From NCBI GenBank assembly GCA_947499775.1, contig CANMPY010000049.1:1-9175 (forward strand): 9,175 bases of DNA, given 5' to 3'. The stretch is from Bacteroidota bacterium (GTDB lineage Bacteria; Bacteroidota; Bacteroidia; NS11-12g; UBA9320). The notes under the pieces were generated by a model, which saw nothing but the letters and a program-made list of their open reading frames with translations, did no database searches and was not told the DNA's origin. The position numbers and the translations under genes were made by a program. Below are positions 1-6,037 of this stretch, one piece after another. Positions within the stretch are counted from its first letter, which is position 1. Each line of letters begins with the position of its first letter.

Positions 1-960
1 AGTTCACCACGAATAATTGGGATGAGCCCAAATAAAGTTATATCATTAGGATGGGATCATGAATTTAAACAAAAATTAGAATCATCGCCCCTTGGAAGTT
101 TTAACAAAAAAGAAAACACAACGTATACCGAGTCGGCAACCTTTAAACGGGTAAATGGATTAAGATTTACCGCCAAAGCGCCCCTAATTAATAAACCTAA
201 ACTCATTTGGCAGCTTGGACTCAATTATTGGCGATCGGATTATGTAATGAAAACCTATGATTACGACACCAACAGCCATCGATTCGGGGATCACTTAACG
301 GTTAATGGATTAAGAAGTTCAGGCATAAATACCTCTATTTATAAACCCCTCAATGAAAAACATTTTATCATCGCACAAATTGGAGCTGACTTAAACGGGA
401 TGTATTCATCAAAAAACAGGCAACCGTTAAGCACCTTAAAATATTCAATGCTTGCCATGTACGGCCAAAAACCGAGTGATAGAAAGCAATGGGCTGTTGG
501 TGTTGTGAGAGCTTATGGGGCCGGAGAGGCGAGCATTATGCCACTGTTTATGTTTAACTATACCGATCCTAGTAAAAAATGGGGTGCCGAAATTATGCTT
601 CCTGCAAGAGCGTTTTATCGACGTGTATTAACAAAAAATAGCTTGCTGCGTGCAGGCCTCGAATTGGAGGGAGGGAGTTATAGAATTACCGCATTAAACC
701 CGCTCTTTTGCGGAGGATATTTAGAGTTGCGGCGTGGGGAGTTGAGAACAAAAGTTGAATACCAACGGAAGCTATACAAGTCGTTTTGGTTGGCTGCTCA
801 AACAGGGTATGTCTATAGTGTAAACTATAAAGTGGATTCAATAGGCACAGGTGAGAAAGAGAATACGCGAGGATTTTTTGGCAAACAACCCTATGCCATG
901 TTGAATAACCTATCAAATTTTATGTTTCTAAATTTCAGTATAAACTATGTGAGTTTATAG
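1..960 (+). CDS. Outer-membrane beta-barrel protein, DUF6268-like, 5'-truncated by the window edge
   Basis: The reading frame is open from the first base to the TAG at 958-960. The first ATG (base 22) gives no signal peptide, and the seven codons before it (SSPRIIG) read as ordinary protein, so the true start with its signal sequence very probably lies left of the window. The visible 319 or so residues alternate short amphipathic strands rich in Tyr, Trp and Phe with polar turns, and end in a hydrophobic strand (FLNFSINYVSL). That is the look of an outer-membrane beta-barrel. From memory the middle part (WAVGVVRAYG, LFMFNYTDPSKKWGAEIMLP, then LLRAGLELEGG) resembles the Bacteroidota family DUF6268, whose function is unknown. 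The family call is tentative; the barrel call is firmer. It could be any porin-like barrel of similar size. A separate transcription unit from the SNF2 gene downstream is likely, given the 127-bp gap. Confidence 0.6.
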   Translation, partial: SSPRIIGMSPNKVISLGWDHEFKQKLESSPLGSFNKKENTTYTESATFKRVNGLRFTAKAPLINKPKLIWQLGLNYWRSDYVMKTYDYDTNSHRFGDHLTVNGLRSSGINTSIYKPLNEKHFIIAQIGADLNGMYSSKNRQPLSTLKYSMLAMYGQKPSDRKQWAVGVVRAYGAGEASIMPLFMFNYTDPSKKWGAEIMLPARAFYRRVLTKNSLLRAGLELEGGSYRITALNPLFCGGYLELRRGELRTKVEYQRKLYKSFWLAAQTGYVYSVNYKVDSIGTGEKENTRGFFGKQPYAMLNNLSNFMFLNFSINYVSL

Positions 961-995
961 TGTTTGTATAAAAATTAGATTTAATCAGTAAGCAG

Positions 996-1026
996 AGTTA
1001 GCCATCGGTAAAAGTTAACCATCGGT
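996..1026. repeat. Two direct copies of a 14-mer, possible operator
   Basis: AGTTAGCCATCGGT (996-1009) is followed by AGTTAACCATCGGT (1013-1026). The copies differ at one of 14 positions and repeat with a 17-bp period. They sit in the loop of the larger inverted repeat, about 28 bp upstream of the promoter-like box of the SNF2 gene. Tandem sites of this kind often bind a dimeric or cooperatively binding regulator, but no regulator is encoded next to it and the function is inferred only from position. Confidence 0.4.
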
Positions 1027-1061
1027 TTGCAAAAAATAATCTCCAAAAAACTCTAATTTTG
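1026..1061 (+). promoter_or_regulatory. Putative Bacteroidota-type promoter of the SNF2 gene
   Basis: TAATTTTG at 1054-1061 matches the Bacteroidota -7 consensus TAnnTTTG exactly. A TTTG at 1026-1029 could serve as the -33 element, but the 24-bp spacing is a little longer than the usual 19-21 bp. Transcription would start near 1067, giving a leader of about 20 nt before the ATG at 1088. There is no Shine-Dalgarno sequence, as is common in this phylum. Confidence 0.42.
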
Positions 1062-1087
1062 AGGGTTTATACAAAGCCCAATTATTC

Positions 1088-4084
1088 ATGCAACTTTCCG
1101 AAAAGGCAACTATTGCTTTTCTGTATTCTATTGTCAACCATCCTTATTTAGGGCTAATTATTGAGCCTTATTTGGTAGAAGTTACCCCATTAGGGAATTT
1201 TTCACTGGCCCACCAACGCCTTATATCCGCCAACACAAAATTATACAGTCATTTACTATGCGACGATGATTATAAAGCCATAAAAATATTGGAAGAAATA
1301 ACTCCCGAACGGTTGGTTAAAAAATTTTATACGAAAGGAAGCATCAGACCAAAAGAGTTTTTTGAAAAAAAATGCGATGAAACGATGTTAAAAACCATCC
1401 TGAGGCCATATATAGAAAGGAGGTTATCGGAAGCCTTAGGGCTAATAAATGAACTAAAATTATATTTTTCGAGCGAAACTAAAAACCCTACAGCCAAGCA
1501 TATAACCATCATTAAAGAAAATGTGAGTGTGTTATTTCATTTCAACAGAAATGAAACAGAAACGCGCTATTATGCCACGATAAAATGCAATAATGAACGG
1601 CTCAAACTGCTTGGAAACAGCTCTATATTAACCTATAACCCAGCCCATATTATCATTGATGATAAACTAATTGTATTAGACGATGTGGATGGTAAAAAAT
1701 TAGAACCTTTTATTACCAAATATTATATTTCGGTAGCCCATCGGTCGGAAGAACTCTTTTTTAAAAAATTTGGATTAGAGCTTATTGAAAAATTTAATGT
1801 AAAATCGGAAGGATTTCAAATTATTCAAGAAACACATAAAGCATCGGCTATTTTAAAATTCGAACGTATTATAAACAATGAGTATGGGTTTATATTATCG
1901 TTCAAATACGATGGCCATGTATTTCCATACCATTCCAAAAAGATGGCTCATGCCATTTACGAAAAACAGGGCGATTTATTTAGTTTTAGAAAAATTAGGC
2001 GGAGCCGTGATTGGGAGGAACATAAGCGTGAGTTTATTGAATCGCTGGGGTTAGTTCAGATGGATGGGTCTGTGTTTAAACTTAAGGAAAGCATTAAAGG
2101 GATTATTCGATTAGAAAGTGATTTGCACGAATTATCTCAAAAATACCAAACTATTGAGTGGCTTGAGCAACAAAAATCAACCTTAAATGGAAGAGGGTTC
2201 GAGATCAATCAAAATTTGGGTAAAGAGGTGTTTTTTTTAGGAGAAAAAAACTTAAAGATAGAAATTACAAAGCAAGCCGATTGGTTTGATTTGGAAACGA
2301 GAGTATGGTTCGGCGCTTTTGATATTCCATTTATAGCACTTAAAGAAAATATACTAAAAGGCAATCGAGAATTTATTTTGCCAAATGGCGAAATTGCACT
2401 CATCCCGGAGGAGTGGATGGCCAAATTTCAAGGCATAATGAGGTATGCCGAAGGCGGTGAGAACCTTAAATTAAAAAAAATACATTGGGGTTTGTTAAGT
2501 AGTTTCGAAACTACCGCTGGCATACAGTCTAAACTCGAAGGACTTAGGGCCTACGAAGAAATAGCCGAAAAACCATTGCCAAAAGGATTTGTTGGCAAAT
2601 TGCGCGATTATCAATTATCGGGATACAATTGGATGTATTTTCTGAAAGACTTTGGATTTGGAGGTTGCTTAGCCGACGATATGGGGCTAGGCAAAACGAT
2701 ACAAACCCTGGCTTTGTTGCAAAATGAAAAAGAGAATAGCGATAGCAAGCTATGCGATGAAATACCGAGTGCTCGTTCGGGCACTCATCAATTATCCATT
2801 TTTGAACCTTCGAAACCGGTGTCTGAATCTGTATATACATCGGTAAATACATCCTTATTGGTGGTTCCAACTTCACTTATTTATAACTGGGTAAATGAGT
2901 CCAAAAAATTCACACCAAACCTAAACATATATATACACAGTGGGCAATCGCGGCTAAAAGAGCATGAGCATTTTGAAAATTATGACTTAATTATTAGCAC
3001 ATATGGTACGGTTAGAAATGATAAAGATTTGTTTGTCAATTTTAAGTTTCACTATATAATACTCGACGAAAGCCAAAATATTAAAAATCCACATAGCCAA
3101 GTATCCAAATCGCTACGCCATTTACATAGCAATTATAAATTGGTGTTGACAGGTACACCCGTTGAAAATACAATTAGAGATATGTGGTCGCAAATAAGTT
3201 TTGTAAATCCAGGCTTGCTTGGTGGTCTCAAATTTTTTGAAGACACTTACGTAATCCCAATCGAACGCGATAAGGATGAGTTAAAGTTAGAAGAATTAAA
3301 GGCCCTAATAAAGCCCTTTTTGCTTCGAAGAACCAAGCAGCAAGTAGCTAAGGAACTGCCTGAAAAGACCGAACAAATTCTATATTGTGATATGACTCCA
3401 GAGCAAGAAGCATTATACGAAGAAACGAAATCTCAATTTCGCAACCAGGTTTTAGAAACGATAGAGTCGGTTGGAATTAATAAAGCCAGATTCAATATCA
3501 TAGCCGGTCTTACCAAATTAAGACAGCTTGCCAATCACCCTTATTTGGTTGATAAATCTTATGAAGGAAGCTCGGGTAAATTTATTGAAATAATGACGCG
3601 TATAAAAACAGCCATCGAGAGTGGTCATAAAATTTTGATTTATTCACAGTTTGTTCAACAACTTCAAATCATAAAAAAATTCTTTGATCAAGAGGGTATG
3701 GCGTATTGTTATTTCGATGGGAGCTTTCAAGCCAAGGATCGCCAACAGCAGGTAAAACTTTTTCAGGAAACGCCCGAAATTCCTTTATTTTTAGTATCCC
3801 TAAAAGCTGGAGGTGTAGGATTAACCCTTACTGCGGCCGATTACGTATTTATTATTGATCCATGGTGGAATCCATCCGTAGAACGCCAAGCAATTGATAG
3901 AACGCATCGAATTGGGCAAACCAAAAATATATTTAGCTATAAATTTATTACAAAAAACACAGTAGAAGAAAAAATACTTAGTCTGCAAAACAAAAAATTA
4001 AATTTAGCATCAGACCTTGTTTTAGCGGAGGAATCATTCTATAAAACATTGAATATAAATGACATTAAAAGCATATTAGGATAA
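1088..4084 (+). CDS. SNF2/Rad54-family DEAD/DEAH-box ATPase (helicase-like DNA translocase)
   Basis: This is a 998-residue ATP-driven double-stranded DNA translocase of superfamily 2. The C-terminal half holds a complete SNF2 motor. Motif I is DDMGLGKT (Lys536). The Walker B box is DESQ (660-663), replacing DEAH as is common in bacterial SNF2 proteins. Motif III is LTGTPVEN (687-694). The second RecA lobe begins with a KILIYSQF segment and carries the GGVGLTL motif and motif VI DRTHRIGQ (937-944, with Arg938 and Arg941). The N-terminal half (about 1-500) matches no domain I recognise; I see no cysteine-rich SWIM finger. An insert of roughly 40 residues separates motif I from the LLVVPTSLIYNW segment. 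ATG 1088 is the only ATG in frame after the stop at 1037. Bacterial SNF2 proteins of this build are thought to act on protein-DNA or transcription complexes, but the actual job here is unknown. No defence or restriction gene lies beside it. Confidence 0.93.
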   Translation: MQLSEKATIAFLYSIVNHPYLGLIIEPYLVEVTPLGNFSLAHQRLISANTKLYSHLLCDDDYKAIKILEEITPERLVKKFYTKGSIRPKEFFEKKCDETMLKTILRPYIERRLSEALGLINELKLYFSSETKNPTAKHITIIKENVSVLFHFNRNETETRYYATIKCNNERLKLLGNSSILTYNPAHIIIDDKLIVLDDVDGKKLEPFITKYYISVAHRSEELFFKKFGLELIEKFNVKSEGFQIIQETHKASAILKFERIINNEYGFILSFKYDGHVFPYHSKKMAHAIYEKQGDLFSFRKIRRSRDWEEHKREFIESLGLVQMDGSVFKLKESIKGIIRLESDLHELSQKYQTIEWLEQQKSTLNGRGFEINQNLGKEVFFLGEKNLKIEITKQADWFDLETRVWFGAFDIPFIALKENILKGNREFILPNGEIALIPEEWMAKFQGIMRYAEGGENLKLKKIHWGLLSSFETTAGIQSKLEGLRAYEEIAEKPLPKGFVGKLRDYQLSGYNWMYFLKDFGFGGCLADDMGLGKTIQTLALLQNEKENSDSKLCDEIPSARSGTHQLSIFEPSKPVSESVYTSVNTSLLVVPTSLIYNWVNESKKFTPNLNIYIHSGQSRLKEHEHFENYDLIISTYGTVRNDKDLFVNFKFHYIILDESQNIKNPHSQVSKSLRHLHSNYKLVLTGTPVENTIRDMWSQISFVNPGLLGGLKFFEDTYVIPIERDKDELKLEELKALIKPFLLRRTKQQVAKELPEKTEQILYCDMTPEQEALYEETKSQFRNQVLETIESVGINKARFNIIAGLTKLRQLANHPYLVDKSYEGSSGKFIEIMTRIKTAIESGHKILIYSQFVQQLQIIKKFFDQEGMAYCYFDGSFQAKDRQQQVKLFQETPEIPLFLVSLKAGGVGLTLTAADYVFIIDPWWNPSVERQAIDRTHRIGQTKNIFSYKFITKNTVEEKILSLQNKKLNLASDLVLAEESFYKTLNINDIKSILG

Positions 4085-4106
4085 AACATGTTATAAGTTA
4101 ATTTAA

Positions 4107-4114
4107 TAATTTTG
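4107..4114 (+). promoter_or_regulatory. Putative -7 box of the T9SS cargo gene
   Basis: TAATTTTG matches the Bacteroidota TAnnTTTG box. No convincing TTTG/TTG -33 element lies 19-21 bp upstream, where the end of the SNF2 gene falls. The box begins a 12-bp stretch identical to the one before the SNF2 gene (TAATTTTGAGGG). Initiation near 4120 would give a leader of about 53 nt. That leader contains a small possible hairpin, GTGTTT (4133-4138) with AAACGC (4148-4153), paired with one G-U. Confidence 0.35.
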
Positions 4115-4173
4115 AGGGGTGAGTTGTATGCGGTGTTTGTTCTTATTAAACGCAACTAAATAATATATAATCT

Positions 4174-5070
4174 ATGAAAAAAATCATTTACCTGTTCGTA
4201 TTAAGTTTAAGCTTTTCGGTGGCAAAAGCGCAGAGTATTCCTAACGGTAGTTTTGAAACATGGTCAACCGGAACGCCTAATCTACCATTAAGTTGGACAT
4301 CAGCAGGATTATTGGCTAAAATTAGTTCCATCACAGTTAATTCGTCCACCAAACTTCCAACCCATCAGCTATTATGCATCGGACTTGGAAATGCAGTAGT
4401 TGGCACTACCGGTATAATAGGGCAAGTTTATCAAAAATTTCCCTTTACCACCCGACCAAAATCAATTCGATTCGATTGCATGTATTTCCCAAGTACCAGT
4501 GTTCCTGGGCAATTTGCAGGGGTTCAAGTAATAATGACAAAATGGAATGGTACATCTCATGACACTATAGCCAATGGCACAATTACACTTAATGGTGCGG
4601 CTATTATTGATTGGGCTTCGGTTGCTATTGATTTAGCGCCACTGTATAAATCAGGTGTTACCGCTAATCCTGATTCGTGTTTTTTGCGATTTAGGTTATT
4701 TCCTAATTCATTCGGACAGGTTTCGGCTAATGCCTTGATGTTTATAGTAGATGCGGCTAAGTTTTCGGATAATGCAGCTTCGTTTGAAGAGTCTATCGCC
4801 AATATTGGGCGACCAAGTCAGTTAACACTATATCCAAATCCTGCAAAAAGCGAAACTAAAATCAGTTTTACCATGAAATGCAATTCAAAGGTTAGGGTAG
4901 ATATTATGGATTTAGAAGGTAGAATTGTAAAGCAGGTTGATCCAACGGATACATTTTCAGGAAAAAATGAAATGAACTTGGATTGTGATGGAATGAAAAA
5001 CGGAATATATATTGTTAAGTTAACATCTGAAAATGGGGTTAATTCAACTAAATTAATTTTAGCGAAATAA
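4174..5070 (+). CDS. Secreted protein with type IX secretion (Por) C-terminal sorting domain
   Basis: This is a 298-residue exported protein. Residues 1-19 form a classical Sec signal peptide (MKK, hydrophobic core, AKA before Q20). The mature part (about 21-205) starts with IPNGSFETW and a PLSWTS segment and continues with an RPKSIRFDCMYFP strand, a KWNGTSHDTIA segment and a PDSCFLRF strand. This is the pattern of jelly-roll, galactose-binding-like domains, possibly related to the putative carbohydrate metabolism domain (PCMD). Residues 217-298 are a type A sorting domain: LYPNP at 219-223, then VDIMDLEGRIV and GIYIVKL. In this family the tail directs the protein through the outer membrane by the type IX system, after which it is cleaved and the cargo attached to the surface or released. 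No catalytic motif is visible; an adhesin or sugar-binding role is a guess. It is probably transcribed alone, as a strong terminator follows within 12 bp. Confidence 0.88.
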   Translation: MKKIIYLFVLSLSFSVAKAQSIPNGSFETWSTGTPNLPLSWTSAGLLAKISSITVNSSTKLPTHQLLCIGLGNAVVGTTGIIGQVYQKFPFTTRPKSIRFDCMYFPSTSVPGQFAGVQVIMTKWNGTSHDTIANGTITLNGAAIIDWASVAIDLAPLYKSGVTANPDSCFLRFRLFPNSFGQVSANALMFIVDAAKFSDNAASFEESIANIGRPSQLTLYPNPAKSETKISFTMKCNSKVRVDIMDLEGRIVKQVDPTDTFSGKNEMNLDCDGMKNGIYIVKLTSENGVNSTKLILAK

Positions 5071-5081
5071 GGAGATAGGAT

Positions 5082-5118
5082 AAAAAAACCGCCTCTGCAA
5101 ATGAGGCGGTTTTTTTTT
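5082..5118 (+). terminator. Rho-independent terminator after the T9SS cargo gene
   Basis: CCGCCTC (5089-5095) pairs perfectly with GAGGCGG (5103-5109) around the loop TGCAAAT. The stem is extended by seven A (5082-5088) opposite the start of a nine-T run (5110-5118). The total of about 14 bp with a GC core and a U-tract is a textbook intrinsic terminator. The A-run on the other side would also give a U-tract on the minus strand, but no minus-strand gene reads into it. Confidence 0.92.
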
Positions 5119-5120
5119 GC

Positions 5121-5128
5121 AATCTTTG
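5121..5128 (+). promoter_or_regulatory. Putative -7 box of yebC
   Basis: AATCTTTG, followed by CAA, differs from TAnnTTTG only in the first base and shows the TTTGCAA context often seen at Bacteroidota start sites. The start would fall near 5135, about 17 nt before the ATG. The -33 position would lie in the preceding terminator hairpin, so the two signals overlap in a very short gap. TTTGCAA is also repeated directly here (5116-5122 and 5125-5131). Confidence 0.38.
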
Positions 5129-5151
5129 CAACAATTTAATAATAAAGAATA

Positions 5152-5907
5152 ATGTCAGGACACAGTAAATGGGCAAACATTAAACACCGTAAAGGAGCTC
5201 AGGATAAAAGAAGAGGAAAATTATTTACCCGAATAATAAAGGATATAACAATTGCGGCTAAAAGCGGAGGTGAAAATCCGGATAGCAACCCATCTTTGAG
5301 GCTAGCTATGCAAAATGCAAGAGGGGCTAATTTGCCAAAAGAAAAAGTTGAAAATGCCATAAAAAAAGCCTCAGGAGTAGATGCTGCAAATTATCAGGAA
5401 TTAACTTACGAAGGATATGGTAATGGCGGAGTAGGTGTATTTATTGAAACAGCAACCGATAACGTAAACCGAACGGTAGCTAATATTCGCAGCATTTTTA
5501 TGAAAAGTGGAGGAAACCTTGGTACAAATGGATCTTTAAATTTTGTATTTGTTCAAAAAGGGATTTTTATTATTTCGAAAGACAAAATAAAAGGAATGAA
5601 TGAGGAAGATTTAGAATTCGAATGGATTGATGGCGGAGCCGACGATATAGAAAAAAATGAAGAAGCGTGGGAAATATCCACAACGTTTGAAAATTTTGGT
5701 ACTATGCAAAAAAAACTTGAAGCGATGGGGATTGAAGTTGAAAATGCTTCCCTGCAACGCCTTGCCCTAACTACTAAAATATTGCCAATCCCTCAAGCCA
5801 TTAAATTTTTAAAAATGATTGATAAGCTTGAAGACGATGACGATATTAATACAGTATATCACAATTTAGAATTAACGGAAGAGTTGATTGCCGAATTGGA
5901 AAAATAA
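5152..5907 (+). CDS. yebC: YebC/PmpR (TACO1) family protein, probable translation factor
   Basis: This is a 251-residue cytoplasmic protein, full length for the family (usually about 240-250). The N-terminal signature MSGHSKWANIKHRK is diagnostic. It is followed by the basic helical region GKLFTRIIKDITIAAKSGG and the NARGANLPKEKVENAI helix (domain I, about 1-80). YEGYGNGGVGVFIE, near residues 90-100, begins domain II. The C-terminus has the usual acidic DD...VYHNLE segment. Family members were long annotated as DNA-binding transcription regulators. Mitochondrial TACO1, and more recently bacterial YebC proteins, have been linked to ribosomes and to relief of stalling on proline-rich stretches, so a translation role is more likely. 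It sits between a terminator and a 130-bp gap, probably as its own unit. The start is fixed by the family's invariant MSGHSKW. Confidence 0.96.
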   Translation: MSGHSKWANIKHRKGAQDKRRGKLFTRIIKDITIAAKSGGENPDSNPSLRLAMQNARGANLPKEKVENAIKKASGVDAANYQELTYEGYGNGGVGVFIETATDNVNRTVANIRSIFMKSGGNLGTNGSLNFVFVQKGIFIISKDKIKGMNEEDLEFEWIDGGADDIEKNEEAWEISTTFENFGTMQKKLEAMGIEVENASLQRLALTTKILPIPQAIKFLKMIDKLEDDDDINTVYHNLELTEELIAELEK

Positions 5908-5924
5908 AATAGTAAAGCGTGCAG

Positions 5925-6025
5925 AGATTTTAAGTACAGAGAAATGATACTATGAATATATTTGCAAAGTTTAATATTGTCAATTCTTTAAAGTCACATT
6001 TCTGAATACTCTGTACTAATAATCT
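5925..6025. repeat. Long imperfect inverted repeat in the yebC-carboxylase gap
   Basis: The 17-mer at 5925-5941 matches the reverse complement of 6009-6025 at 15 of 17 positions, including an unbroken nine-base pair AGTACAGAG (5933-5941) / CTCTGTACT (6009-6017). AAATG at 5942-5946 can continue the pairing with CATTT at 5997-6001 after a seven-base bulge. The right arm ends 12 bp before the carboxylase start codon, and a promoter-like box lies in the loop. There is no T-run, so it is not a standard terminator. Possible roles are an operator pair, RNA processing, or a decayed miniature element. Confidence 0.5.
5957..5964 (+). promoter_or_regulatory. Putative -7 box of the carboxyltransferase gene
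   Basis: TATATTTG, followed by CAAAG, is an exact TAnnTTTG match with the usual GCA-like continuation. I see no good TTTG 19-21 bp upstream. Initiation near 5971 would leave a leader of about 67 nt that includes only the right arm of the surrounding inverted repeat, not the left, so the hairpin would form only in read-through transcripts from yebC. Confidence 0.45.
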
Positions 6026-6037
6026 AATATCTAAAAA

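Larger units (their letters stand above)
963..1075. repeat. Nested inverted repeat spanning the barrel-SNF2 intergenic region
   Basis: TTTGTATAAA at 963-972 is the exact reverse complement of TTTATACAAA at 1066-1075. Just inside, AAAATTAGA at 971-979 is the exact reverse complement of TCTAATTTT at 1052-1060. The two pairs are nested in the same order, with a GAGGG bulge on the right side only, so a transcript could fold into a long AU-rich stem around a loop of about 72 nt. The right arm overlaps the putative promoter box of the SNF2 gene. I see no target-site duplication. Function is unknown: a 3' processing or termination structure for the upstream gene, a regulatory site, or a decayed small mobile element are all possible. 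Confidence 0.5.

Noticed and set aside
22..960. Complete gene starting at ATG 22
   Set aside because: The frame is open to base 1, the upstream codons look coding, and an outer-membrane barrel needs a signal peptide, which is missing from ATG 22 onward.
961..1087. tRNA or CRISPR in the repeat-bearing gap before SNF2
   Set aside because: There is no cloverleaf or TTC-loop pattern, and only two copies of a 14-mer with a 3-bp gap, far too short for a repeat-spacer array.
1088..4084. SNF2 protein as part of an anti-phage system
   Set aside because: SNF2 ATPases occur in some defence systems, but here there is no methyltransferase, nuclease, phospholipase D or other partner. The neighbours are a barrel protein and a T9SS cargo, each with its own apparent promoter.
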